A stretch of DNA of 64,000 nt from Candidatus Peregrinibacteria bacterium CG10_big_fil_rev_8_21_14_0_10_55_24 (GTDB lineage: Bacteria; Patescibacteriota; Gracilibacteria; Peribacterales; Peribacteraceae): assembly GCA_002772745.1 (NCBI GenBank), contig PFDV01000005.1:259371-323370 (forward strand), in the 5' to 3' direction. A program made the position numbers and the translations under genes. Within the stretch, counting starts at the first letter, position 1. Every line of letters starts with the position of its first letter. The notes under the pieces are model-generated. The model was not told the origin of the DNA. It made no database searches and saw only the letters and a program-made list of their open reading frames with translations. Positions 16,227 to 23,933 of the stretch are shown here, one piece after another.

Positions 16227-16709
16227 TTAGAGTTTACAAATGCGAGAAATCTTGTCAAGTATACTTTCATGTCTCTCCACATCCTCCGTGAGGAACTGGC
16301 GCAGGACGGTGCGGAGCGTGAGGATGTCGATTGCCCCCGTGAGGATTGTGAGTTCGTGTTGGTAGCTGCCTGCACGGCGAATGTGGAGCTCGCTAAACAT
16401 GGGGGTACGGATCACCCAGAAGCGATCGCAATCAATCCACGGGGTGAATGCGCTCTCGATGACTATTCCTTGCTCCGTGACGATGACATCCACCTCATGC
16501 TCGCCTCTGCGGTGTACCAATACGTAGGCGACGATGGCAACGACGATGACCAACGTAAAGCTCCATGCCTGCGTGAAGAGGCTGTAGAGCAGAAATCCCA
16601 CTGTGATAGCTCCGGTAACGGCATACCAGCGCCGCGTCCGTTGGTATTGCGGGTGCCGCAGCGCGCGCCAGGAGAGCAGAGGGGTGAGTTGAAGGGTTTG
16701 TGTTTCCAT
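16227..16709 (-). CDS. two-helix membrane protein with PH-like soluble domain, 160 aa
   Basis: After a short cytoplasmic N-terminus come two adjacent hydrophobic helices (WYAVTGAITVGFLLYSLF and SFTLVIVVAIVAYVLV), then a beta-rich region of about 90 residues (EVDVIVTEQGIVIESAFTPWIDCDRFWVI...). This is the layout of small bacterial PH-domain membrane proteins (bPH). A -10 TATAAT lies ten bases before the ATG at 16709. The stop is one base from the start of the giant gene, which suggests functional association. The domain call is an inference. Confidence 0.65.
   Translation of the reverse strand: METQTLQLTPLLSWRALRHPQYQRTRRWYAVTGAITVGFLLYSLFTQAWSFTLVIVVAIVAYVLVHRRGEHEVDVIVTEQGIVIESAFTPWIDCDRFWVIRTPMFSELHIRRAGSYQHELTILTGAIDILTLRTVLRQFLTEDVERHESILDKISRICKL
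16231..16258 (-). promoter_or_regulatory. promoter of the giant HEWGH gene
   Basis: On the minus strand, -35 TTGACA (16253-16258), 16-base spacer, -10 TAAACT (16231-16236), with the ATG five bases later. It lies within the last codons of the upstream gene and implies a leaderless mRNA. Confidence 0.7.
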
Positions 16710-16806
16710 AAATCCTGTAATTATAGCGCAAAAAGGAGGTTTTTCACATCGTGAGGAATTGCATAAATACAGAAGTAGTTTTCAATATACATTGGCTATT
16801 CAATGC

Positions 16807-16835
16807 TTGTTGCTCCGCGACAATCTTGGTACCCT
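16807..16835 (+). promoter_or_regulatory. promoter of tRNA-Val
   Basis: -35 TTGTTG (16807-16812), 17-base spacer, -10 TACCCT preceded by TGG (16830-16835). The tRNA begins 14 bases after the -10. Confidence 0.6.
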
Positions 16836-16849
16836 CGTCGGGCTAAAAA

Positions 16850-16923
16850 GGGCAGCTAGCTCAGCTGGTTAGAGCGTCGCGTTGACATCGCGGAGGTCAC
16901 TGGTTCGAGTCCAGTGCTGCCCA
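16850..16923 (+). tRNA. tRNA-Val (GAC)
   Basis: A 74-base cloverleaf: acceptor GGGCAGC with GCTGCCC, anticodon stem TCGCG with CGCGG around loop TTGACAT (anticodon GAC), T arm CACTGG TTCGAGT CCAGTG, and encoded CCA at 16924-16926. An imperfect hairpin (16924-16936 with 16945-16957, CTTCGCG words) follows directly. Confidence 0.96.
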
Positions 16924-16957
16924 CCACACTTCGCGCCCTGTAAAGCGCTTCGCGTGG
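16924..16957. repeat. TTCGCG hairpin after tRNA-Val
   Basis: Arms of 13 bases (CCACACTTCGCGC and GCGCTTCGCGTGG, partly paired) with an 8-base loop, directly after the encoded CCA. No T-tract. It may end the tRNA transcript or be another member of the palindromic elements found beside tRNAs here. Confidence 0.45.
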
Positions 16958-17016
16958 CACACCAGTCCAAATAACGACACTGCGAAGTGGGGCTGTTTCT
17001 GATATTCTCTACTCAC

Positions 17017-17391
17017 ATGTCTCTCCTGATTACATTCCTCAAATGGAGGTTAAAATCTGCAACAAGAAGCGCGTGCAAGACGAAGCATCTGCTCTTTCAT
17101 GCAGTAGAAATACACGAAAAAGGACTCAGCAGAGGCATGATCCTTGCCAAGGTTCTTGATAAGCGACACAAGTGGAAGCTGACACATGATGCGCATGTAG
17201 AGTATGAAGATGGGGGAAGCATTGATTTTGCTAAGAATGACAGATTGATGCCCACAATCAAAAAAGTGCTCTCCATGGAATTTCTGCCTCTATTGGAGAA
17301 GTTTGATGAAGATGAAAAAAAAGAGGTGATGGAGGCAGTCGAAAAAGAAGTGGACAAATACTTCAGTGGAGTAACATGCGAGGAGTTATAG
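17017..17391 (+). CDS. hypothetical protein, 124 aa
   Basis: A small charged protein, lysine- and glutamate-rich in its second half (EKFDEDEKKEVMEAVEKEVDKYF, helical), with an N-terminal hydrophobic stretch, MSLLITFLKW. I do not recognise it. TATTCT ends eight bases before the ATG, which sets the start. Base composition is visibly more AT-rich than the surroundings. It is the first gene after tRNA-Val in a patch that may have been acquired. Confidence 0.5.
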   Translation: MSLLITFLKWRLKSATRSACKTKHLLFHAVEIHEKGLSRGMILAKVLDKRHKWKLTHDAHVEYEDGGSIDFAKNDRLMPTIKKVLSMEFLPLLEKFDEDEKKEVMEAVEKEVDKYFSGVTCEEL

Positions 17392-17427
17392 AAGCAGTTC
17401 TAACGTTTTCCACTACAGCCCATCACC
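17392..17427. repeat. imperfect direct repeat, copy 1
   Basis: About 36 bases beginning GAAGCAGTTCTAACGTTTTC closely match 17757-17792 (GAAGCAGTCCTAACTTTTTC). Copy 1 follows the stop of the 124-aa gene. The pair brackets the small minus-strand gene at 17427-17693. Confidence 0.55.
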
Positions 17428-17693
17428 TAATCATCAGTTTCGTGTGGATTCACAAAAACACCACCAGGACCTTCGACAAAACCAGACTCTATATTGGTAA
17501 GCCCAGCTTGTGTGAGAACAGATTCAATTTTTGCTCTTACAGAAGGATCTACAGTCTCCACACTCAGATGAAAGGAGTCTGGGGTACTAAAGCTTGCCGC
17601 TCTTCCTTCTTGAGTATCCAAAACACCAGAATCTTCAAGGGCTTTGCCTATTGTAGATCCATTTCCGTTTCCTTTGATTTCTAAGTATCTCAT
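17427..17693 (-). CDS. small hypothetical protein, 88 aa
   Basis: An unrecognised soluble protein with alternating polar and hydrophobic residues and a segment, DPSVRAKIESVLTQAGLTN, that looks helical. On the minus strand, -35 TTGACA (17723-17728), 16-base spacer and -10 TATAAT (17701-17706) form an excellent promoter. Because the -10 ends only one base before the first ATG (17699), the second ATG at 17693, seven bases away, is the likelier start of a leaderless mRNA. AT-rich relative to neighbours. Confidence 0.6.
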   Translation of the reverse strand: MRYLEIKGNGNGSTIGKALEDSGVLDTQEGRAASFSTPDSFHLSVETVDPSVRAKIESVLTQAGLTNIESGFVEGPGGVFVNPHETDD

Positions 17694-17700
17694 CTTCATG

Positions 17701-17728
17701 ATTATATCTATAATTGCAGTTGTGTCAA
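17701..17728 (-). promoter_or_regulatory. consensus promoter of the 88-aa gene
   Basis: TTGACA, 16 bases, TATAAT: both hexamers are perfect sigma70 consensus. Confidence 0.75.
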
Positions 17729-17756
17729 CTACCCCGGGGGGGCCACTTTTGACCTC

Positions 17757-17792
17757 GAAGCAGTCCTAACTTTTTCCAATACAGCCCACCAT
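17757..17792. repeat. imperfect direct repeat, copy 2
   Basis: Second copy of the 36-base repeat described at 17392-17427. It lies between the 88-aa gene's promoter and the convergent end of the next minus-strand gene. Confidence 0.55.
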
Positions 17793-17868
17793 CCTCAAAT
17801 CCACATCAAATATTTTGGCTTCTGAAAGAGGTTCCTATCGGTGTTTCTCATATCATTCCATTGGAACA

Positions 17869-18309
17869 TCACAATGTTTGTTCCGCCAATCTTTGCGAAC
17901 GCCGCTGATTCAACTCAACAACCCTGATCATCGGATCATCTGAGTCACCAAGAAGCGTTGAGATTGCAGCTTGTACAGCTATCGCACTCATTTGCGCATC
18001 GTCTCCTTCTCGTCTTGCCTCAACAACTTCGGGCTCACCAACTCTTGCCTCGGTATCTCGCTTGAATGCGACAGTATGCAACTGCAAAGCTAGTAATGCA
18101 ACTGTGGCACAAGCAGCATCCGCGAGTTCACGATCACTCACCTTCTGACCATCTGCTCTCTTCTGTACTCCGGCTTTCGTAAGTATTTGTGCCATAGTTC
18201 CAGCCAGTGTATCAATAGTATTTGTGACTTGACCCCCCATTGCCACCACTTGGCGACAAATATCTTCCTTGGTGATCGATGATCTATCTAATGTTGTCAT
18301 ATAGATCAT
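17869..18309 (-). CDS. hypothetical protein, 146 aa
   Basis: An unrecognised helical soluble protein. It begins with a hydrophilic helix (DRSSITKEDICRQVVAMGG), contains an alanine/leucine-rich helix, ADAACATVALLALQLHTVAF, and ends with RVVELNQRRSQRLAEQTL. No membrane segment or known motif. A second in-frame ATG at 18300 (MTTLDRSS) is an equally good start. It closes the AT-richer patch after tRNA-Val; about 190 bases with no gene separate it from the comF-like gene. Confidence 0.55.
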   Translation of the reverse strand: MIYMTTLDRSSITKEDICRQVVAMGGQVTNTIDTLAGTMAQILTKAGVQKRADGQKVSDRELADAACATVALLALQLHTVAFKRDTEARVGEPEVVEARREGDDAQMSAIAVQAAISTLLGDSDDPMIRVVELNQRRSQRLAEQTL

Positions 18310-18499
18310 TTAAGCATATTGAATTGAATAGTCAATATTCATTTCAGAGTTTAATGAAGCCATTTTTTGCATTATAACTTCAAGATCCATCTTCATCAGT
18401 TCTAAGAGCATTTTTTCGGTGCCACCATGCCACTCATATCAGTACTTCAGCCCGCTATTGTGGTTTTTATGTTTCTCCTGGCGTAGCGTGCGTTCTCCT

Positions 18500-19135
18500 A
18501 TGCCGTTCTCTCCCCTCGATCTCCTCTTCCCACGGCGCTCCCTCACCGGAACGGCGGGCCAGTGGATCACACCGGACGAGTATGCCCGGCTCACATCGGG
18601 GAGGGTCGTGGAAGAGCGGGCGGCCCTGCGTTCCCGTGGTATCCAGGCACTCGATCGGATCGTTGCGGCGAGTGCATATCCGGATTCGCCGCTCCTCAAG
18701 CGCGCAATCCACACGTTGAAGTACCGACGCGTTCCTGCGCTCAGTGACACGCTCGTCCGACTCATGGTGGAGGGGGGAGTGCCAGAGGAAGCAGATGCCG
18801 TGCTCTGCCCCGTGCCGCTCCACTGGACGCGGCAATTTGAGCGCGGGTTCAACCAGGCTCAGCTCCTTGCGCGTGGGCTCTCTGCGCGCACGGGACTTGC
18901 GTATCTGGAGCTCCTCAAACGACAGCGTCCCACGGGGCATCAGGCCCGTCGCACGCGTGACGAACGCCTCCATGCTCTCACGAATGCGTTCATTTGCACG
19001 GTGGTTTTGCCTCCTGCATGCGTGATACTCGTCGACGATTTGGCCACGACCGGTGCGACGCTGGATGCGTGCGCCCAGGCGCTCAAAATCGCCGGAACAC
19101 GGCGTGTGACAGGCTGGGTAATCGCACACGGATGA
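18500..19135 (+). CDS. ComF-family phosphoribosyltransferase-like protein
   Basis: ComF proteins are linked to DNA uptake and carry a type I phosphoribosyltransferase fold. The core AVLCPVPLHWTRQFERGFNQAQLLARGLS and the PRPP-loop motif CVILVDDLATTGATLDACAQAL are textbook. The N-terminal zinc finger of ComF is degenerate: the expected cysteine pairs are absent from FSPLDLLFPRRSLTG. Start at 18500 (MPFSPLD) with TAGCGT ten bases upstream. 211 aa. Many reduced bacteria keep ComF as part of a competence apparatus; no other com genes are in this window. Confidence 0.88.
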   Translation: MPFSPLDLLFPRRSLTGTAGQWITPDEYARLTSGRVVEERAALRSRGIQALDRIVAASAYPDSPLLKRAIHTLKYRRVPALSDTLVRLMVEGGVPEEADAVLCPVPLHWTRQFERGFNQAQLLARGLSARTGLAYLELLKRQRPTGHQARRTRDERLHALTNAFICTVVLPPACVILVDDLATTGATLDACAQALKIAGTRRVTGWVIAHG

Positions 19136-19141
19136 CAGTCA

Positions 19142-19222
19142 ATTTACACATTCGTACGTTGCGTACTTTTCGCTTCCTCCTGCAACCCGAAGTGGGTGTG
19201 GAAAACTTTTCACCTTTCCACA
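19142..19222. promoter_or_regulatory. cluster of DnaA-box-like sites upstream of rseP-dnaA
   Basis: ATTTACACA (19142-19150, one mismatch to TTWTNCACA), TGTGGAAAA (19197-19205, a consensus match in reverse orientation) and CTTTCCACA (19214-19222, one mismatch) lie in the 109-base gap before the rseP-dnaA pair. There is also an inverted repeat GTACG..CGTAC near 19154-19166. The TAGGAT -10 for rseP is at 19230-19235. It could autoregulate dnaA or contribute to an origin; both are inference. Confidence 0.4.
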
Positions 19223-19244
19223 TTGACGGTAGGATCACCAGCCT

Positions 19245-20363
19245 GTGACGGTGCTGCTCTCCGCACTGGCATTCCTGTTCCTCTTGACCCTACTCATCCT
19301 TATCCATGAGCTTGGGCACTTTACGGCGGCTCGTTTGGCGGGGGTGAAGGTGGAAGAATTCGGCATAGGCTTGCCACCCAAGGCAAAATCGCTCTTTCGG
19401 TGGAGGGAGACGGTTTTCACCCTTAACTGGGTTCCTTTTGGAGGATTCGTTCGTTTACAGGGCGAGAATGCGCTCTCGCAGCGCGAGCGCAAATCACGCG
19501 GGAGTTTTGGGTCCGTATCATTGGGGTGGCAGATCGTCGTGCTCGTTGCCGGTGTGACGATGAACCTCCTCCTTGCCGTCGTGCTCCTTACCTTTGGTTT
19601 TTCGGTGGGGCAGTGGATTCCGTCCTTCACCACCATCGCGTCCATGGAACAGGCGGTACAGGAGGGCATTATCGACGCGGATTTTGGCGTCTACATTTTC
19701 AAAGTCGAGCAGGGGGGTTCCGCACAAACGGCCGGTGTGCCTGCAAAGAGCGTGCTCTTTGCCATTGACGGTACTGCCCTTACGCGGGCGGAAGACGTCG
19801 CTCTTCTCCAGGAAGGGAAACGTCGCGTCACCTATACGGTGCGCACGGGCGACGATTTGGCGAACGAAGCGTCTTACGTTGTCGACCTCTCTTCCGAAGG
19901 AAAGTCGGGGGTGGAGATCTCTACGTTCCCGCTCAGGGTCTCGGCGCCGCGGCATGGAGTCATCCTTGCGTTCAATCTCGCTCTGCGTGAAGCATGGGTG
20001 GTGAGCGCCGAAACGATTGCCGGTATCGGTAAGCTCTTTGCGTCATTGGTGCAGACCGGAACGGTCCCCGAAGGTATTGCGGGATTCGTGGGGATCGCGC
20101 AGCTCACGCATGCATCGGTGCAGGCGGGACTAATGGCCTACCTGCGTCTGGTGGCGCTCTTGAGCCTTAGCCTGGCGGTACTCAACATTCTGCCGTTCCC
20201 CGCTCTCGACGGGGGCAGGCTCCTCTTCGTGCTCGCGGAGCTCGTCGGGCGCCGTCCGGTGAATCGTCGCTTCGAGCTCATCACGAATACCGCGGGGTTT
20301 GCCTTCCTCATTCTCATGCTTCTCCTTATTACCTTCAACGATGTCCTCCGCCTCTTCTCCTAG
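19245..20363 (+). CDS. RseP-like site-2 intramembrane zinc protease (M50)
   Basis: These proteases cut transmembrane substrates such as anti-sigma factors or remnant signal peptides. The N-terminal helix carries LILIHELGHF (HExxH zinc site), the C-terminal part carries LNILPFPALDGGRLL (the LDG motif with the third ligand), and a single PDZ-like domain (about residues 145-235) lies between. Length 372 aa with four predicted membrane helices matches single-PDZ family members. A GTG start is chosen because it keeps the first helix intact and lies nine bases after TAGGAT. Its last 23 bases overlap dnaA. Confidence 0.92.
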   Translation: MTVLLSALAFLFLLTLLILIHELGHFTAARLAGVKVEEFGIGLPPKAKSLFRWRETVFTLNWVPFGGFVRLQGENALSQRERKSRGSFGSVSLGWQIVVLVAGVTMNLLLAVVLLTFGFSVGQWIPSFTTIASMEQAVQEGIIDADFGVYIFKVEQGGSAQTAGVPAKSVLFAIDGTALTRAEDVALLQEGKRRVTYTVRTGDDLANEASYVVDLSSEGKSGVEISTFPLRVSAPRHGVILAFNLALREAWVVSAETIAGIGKLFASLVQTGTVPEGIAGFVGIAQLTHASVQAGLMAYLRLVALLSLSLAVLNILPFPALDGGRLLFVLAELVGRRPVNRRFELITNTAGFAFLILMLLLITFNDVLRLFS

Positions 20364-21804
20364 CATTGCGGCTCCGTCTGCCCAGGAGGTTGCTGCTCAT
20401 CGGGAGCTCTGGCTTTCGGTATTGCGGTTGATCGAGTCCAAGGTGCAGCGATCGCAGTTTCTGACGTGGTTTAAAGACACGGCCGTACTCGGGCGTGACG
20501 GCGGCAAACTGGTGGTGGGATTGCCACTCCCCATGGCGCTCCACTGGCACATGGAGCACTACCGTTCCATTACGCTTGAGTGCGCACAGGAGATCGATGA
20601 GGGCGTCACCCAGGTGGTCTACGTGGTCGATGGTGGACTGAAAGACAATCCCGAACGAGCTCCCAACCTTCTCGATCACTTCCCCGAACCCAAGAAGCGT
20701 AAGCTCCCCGGTCGCCAGGAAGTAAAAATGGCAGAGGGGATTGTCAGCAAGATTCTCAATCCTCTCTATACGTTGGAGAATTTTGTCGTCGGTGGGAGTA
20801 ATCGCTTGGCGCATGCGGCATGTCAGGCTGTAACGGTTCAGCCCGGCGGTCGCTATAACCCGCTGTTTCTCTACGGGGGAGTGGGCTTGGGCAAGACGCA
20901 CCTCCTGCAGGCGACAGGCAATGCCATTCTCAAGAACATGCCCCGCGCTGCGGTTGTCTACACCACGACGGAGGATTTCACGAACCAGGTCATCGAAGCA
21001 ATCCGTTCACAGAAGATGGATAAGCTGCGCTACCGCTACCGCAAGGTGGACGCACTGATCATCGACGATGTGCAGTTCTTGGCCAATAAGGAACGCACAC
21101 AGGAGGAGTTCTTCCACACCTTCAACGCGCTCTACGAGGATCGAAAGCAGGTCATCCTCTCGGCGGATCGCCCTCCCCAAGAACTTAATTTGGAGGATCG
21201 CCTGATCTCGCGCTTCGAGCGTGGAATGATCGCGGATGTTGGTGTTCCCGATTATGAAACGAGACTCGCGATCCTGGTCGAGAAAGCTCGTGCGTATGAG
21301 CTCTTCATCGACATGAATGTGTTGCAGTTTATCGCGGAACACACCACCAGGAACGTCCGCGAACTTGAGGGTATTCTCATGCAGGCCGTCGCGCTCTACG
21401 AGCTCGAAGAGCGTATGCCTACGATCAGGAGCATCGCGGAGATCATGCGCAAGCTCAACAAGGATCCGCATGTGGAAGAGGAAGATGTCGGCTTCGAGCA
21501 GCCCGTCAAGCGTGCTCCCACGTTCCAGGATGTCCTCGAGGCGGTCAGCCGCTACTTCTCGGTATCCGTGCAGGACATGATCGGTGCGTCGCGTGTGCGT
21601 GAGATTCTTATCCCCCGGCAGATCGCGATGTTCCTGGGAAAGAAGTACCTGCGTATGAGCTATGTGCACCTGGGGGAGATGTTCTCCAACCGCGACCACA
21701 CAACGGTGATGAATGCGGTTGCGAAGATTGAGGAGAAGATGCAGAACGATCCGCAGCTTCTGCGGGAAGTGCGGGCAATCGAACGGGAGCTGGGGATGGT
21801 CTAA
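20341..21804 (+). CDS. dnaA: chromosomal replication initiator DnaA
   Basis: DnaA opens the origin and loads helicase. An N-terminal domain I (WLSVLRLIESKVQRSQFLTWF) is followed by a short linker and the AAA+ module with Walker A GGVGLGKTHLLQ, Walker B ALIIDDVQF and sensor/arginine-finger region LISRFERGMIADV. The C-terminal DNA-binding domain ends with the signature SNRDHTTVMNAVAKIE. 487 aa. The ATG at 20341 lies inside the rseP-like gene in another frame, so dnaA is probably translationally coupled to it. dnaA beside a site-2 protease rather than dnaN is unusual. Confidence 0.97.
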   Translation: MSSASSPSIAAPSAQEVAAHRELWLSVLRLIESKVQRSQFLTWFKDTAVLGRDGGKLVVGLPLPMALHWHMEHYRSITLECAQEIDEGVTQVVYVVDGGLKDNPERAPNLLDHFPEPKKRKLPGRQEVKMAEGIVSKILNPLYTLENFVVGGSNRLAHAACQAVTVQPGGRYNPLFLYGGVGLGKTHLLQATGNAILKNMPRAAVVYTTTEDFTNQVIEAIRSQKMDKLRYRYRKVDALIIDDVQFLANKERTQEEFFHTFNALYEDRKQVILSADRPPQELNLEDRLISRFERGMIADVGVPDYETRLAILVEKARAYELFIDMNVLQFIAEHTTRNVRELEGILMQAVALYELEERMPTIRSIAEIMRKLNKDPHVEEEDVGFEQPVKRAPTFQDVLEAVSRYFSVSVQDMIGASRVREILIPRQIAMFLGKKYLRMSYVHLGEMFSNRDHTTVMNAVAKIEEKMQNDPQLLREVRAIERELGMV

Positions 21805-22005
21805 ATGGGAGTGGCAGAGGGCCATTTTTGCTTGTCAGCGCTCATGCGTGGGCGTACGGTACGTTTGTCATGCAGCAGCGTCCCACGACGACGGGAACGA
21901 CCACGACCACCTCATAAGAGGAAGGCTGCTCTGTGTACTCGATGAATCTCCCGCACCCTTCCTCTCCATAGCGAAGGGTTCTTGCTTCTGTTACCCTCTC
22001 TCCAT
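21805..22005. other. gap between dnaA and thrS
   Basis: About 200 bases without a gene. I see no T-box or other named riboswitch. Near its end TTACCCT, about ten bases before the thrS ATG, could serve as a -10. Confidence 0.4.
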
Positions 22006-23805
22006 ATGGCTCCCTCCTCCGAAGAACTCCACGCGATACGCCACTCCGCGGCGCACGTGCTTGCGCAGGCAGTAGAGAATCTCTGGCCCGATACGCAGAT
22101 CACCATCGGACCGCCCATCGACACCGGTTGTTACTACGACTTCCTCTTTACAAAGCCCATCTCCGACGAGGATTTCCCGGTCATTGAAAAGGAGATGCGT
22201 CACATCATCAACCAGGGTCAAACCTTTGTGGTTGAGACGCACCCCATCAAGGATGCCGTCGCGTACTGGAAGAAGAAGGGACAGCGCTTTAAGGTGGAGC
22301 TCATTGAGGACCTGGCAAAGGAGGGGGAGAAGGAAGTTTCCTTCTACAAGAACGTGGATAAAGATGGTAAGGAGACTTTCGTGGATCTCTGCAAAGGTGG
22401 GCACGTCCAGAGCACCAAGGAAATTCCCGCCGACGGCTTTAAGCTTATGAGCCTTGCAGGAGCGTACTGGCGGGGGAGTGAAGAGAACGAACAACTCACA
22501 CGCATCTATGTCGCCGTGTTTTCAAGCAAGGACGAACTCAAGGCGCACCTTACCATGCTCGAGGAAGCGAAGAAGCGCGATCATAGGAAGCTGGGGAAAG
22601 AAATGAACCTCTTCGTGTTCAGTGACATGGTGGGACCTGGCCTTCCGCTCTGGACTCCGAAGGGGACGGTCATTGCCGACGAGCTTGAGAAGCTCGCACG
22701 CGAGATGGAGGAACGTGCCGGCTATCTGCGCGTGCGCACGCCGCACATTGCCAAGGGCAAGCTCTACGAGCGCACGGGACATCTGGCGCATTACAAGCAA
22801 TCGATGTTCCCGCCGATGCAGCTCGATGGAGAAGAGGAGTACTACTTAAAGCCCATGAATTGTCCTCATCACCACGAGATCTTCGCCTCACAGCCACGCA
22901 GTTACCGCGATCTCCCCATGCGCCTTGCGGAGTACGGCCACTGTTACCGTTACGAGGAATCGGGTGTGCTCTTCGGTCTCATGCGCGTGCGGTCGCTCTC
23001 CATGAATGATGCGCATATGTACTGCACCGAAGAGCAGTTTGAGGAGGAGTTCCTCGCCGTCACGAATCTCTACCTCACATATTTCAAGCTCTTCGGTATT
23101 CAGAAGTACGTGATGCGTTTCTCACTCCACGATCCCAAGGAACTCGGAAAAAAATACGTCGACAAGCCGGAGCTTTGGCTCAAGACAGAAGATCTGGTAC
23201 GTGGAGTCATGAGGAAAACAGGGTGTGAGTTCATTGAAGTGCCCAACGAGGCAGCATTCTACGGACCCAAAATCGACATTGAGGTGTGGAGTGCCATTGG
23301 ACGTGAATTCACGCTCGCGACGAATCAGGTGGATTTTGATGTGCCTGCGAAGGTTGGGCTCAGGTACGTTGATAGGGACGGGATGGAAAAAGTGCCGCTC
23401 TGCATCCATCGCGCACCGCTGGGCACGCATGAGCGTACGATCGGATTCCTGATTGAGCACTTTGCCGGGCACTTCCCGCTTTGGCTCGCGCCGGTGCAGG
23501 TTGCTGTCTTGCCTGTTGCGCAGGCCCATGAGCCGTACGCGCGTTCGGTTGCGGCGCAACTCAAGGAGAAGGGCATGCGTGTAGAGTACATGGATGCTGT
23601 GGATTCCCTCGGCAAGCGTATCCGGGCAGGGGAGCAGCAGCGCATCCCGTACCTCCTTGTCTGCGGCGAGAAGGAAGCAAAGGATTCCTCCGTTGCCGTA
23701 CGCAACGTGAAGACGAAAGAGCAAAGTACGCTTGCGCTCGCCGAGTTTATCCAGAAGACACTTGCAGATATCACTGAGCGCAAGCTGGAGGCGTCGATCG
23801 GGTAG
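22006..23805 (+). CDS. thrS: threonyl-tRNA synthetase lacking the TGS domain
   Basis: ThrRS charges tRNA-Thr. The editing domain is kept: HSAAHVLAQAV (HxxxH) near the N-terminus and CKGGHVQST later. The class II catalytic core shows PMNCPHHHEIF (zinc cysteine), the RYEESGVLFGLMRVRSLSMNDAHMYC motif 2 region and LCIHRAPLGTHERTIGFLIEHF motif 3, followed by an anticodon-binding domain starting at WLAPVQVAVLPV. At 599 aa it is about 40-60 residues shorter than E. coli ThrRS because the protein begins directly at the editing domain with no N-terminal TGS module. The start MAPSSEE at 22006 follows TTACCCT. Confidence 0.96.
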   Translation: MAPSSEELHAIRHSAAHVLAQAVENLWPDTQITIGPPIDTGCYYDFLFTKPISDEDFPVIEKEMRHIINQGQTFVVETHPIKDAVAYWKKKGQRFKVELIEDLAKEGEKEVSFYKNVDKDGKETFVDLCKGGHVQSTKEIPADGFKLMSLAGAYWRGSEENEQLTRIYVAVFSSKDELKAHLTMLEEAKKRDHRKLGKEMNLFVFSDMVGPGLPLWTPKGTVIADELEKLAREMEERAGYLRVRTPHIAKGKLYERTGHLAHYKQSMFPPMQLDGEEEYYLKPMNCPHHHEIFASQPRSYRDLPMRLAEYGHCYRYEESGVLFGLMRVRSLSMNDAHMYCTEEQFEEEFLAVTNLYLTYFKLFGIQKYVMRFSLHDPKELGKKYVDKPELWLKTEDLVRGVMRKTGCEFIEVPNEAAFYGPKIDIEVWSAIGREFTLATNQVDFDVPAKVGLRYVDRDGMEKVPLCIHRAPLGTHERTIGFLIEHFAGHFPLWLAPVQVAVLPVAQAHEPYARSVAAQLKEKGMRVEYMDAVDSLGKRIRAGEQQRIPYLLVCGEKEAKDSSVAVRNVKTKEQSTLALAEFIQKTLADITERKLEASIG

Positions 23806-23819
23806 CGAGTCTTGCGGAT

Positions 23820-23893
23820 TTGGGAGGTTTCGTGAGGTTAAGGAGGTTGGCACAAACCTTTCTGGCCTACCAAACCTCCCTTACTTCCCAACA
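23820..23893. repeat. inverted element with GAGGTT words
   Basis: The left arm repeats GGGAGGTTTC, GAGGTTAAGG and GGAGGTTGG; the right arm carries CCAAACCTCCC, TTACTTCCC. A few unique bases separate them. It has the same architecture as the elements at 11281, 28150 and 48712 but different words. It may terminate thrS. Confidence 0.5.
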
Positions 23894-23933
23894 ACCGTCG
23901 TGATCCCACTGTTCTTCTGGTAATCTTCTCCCC

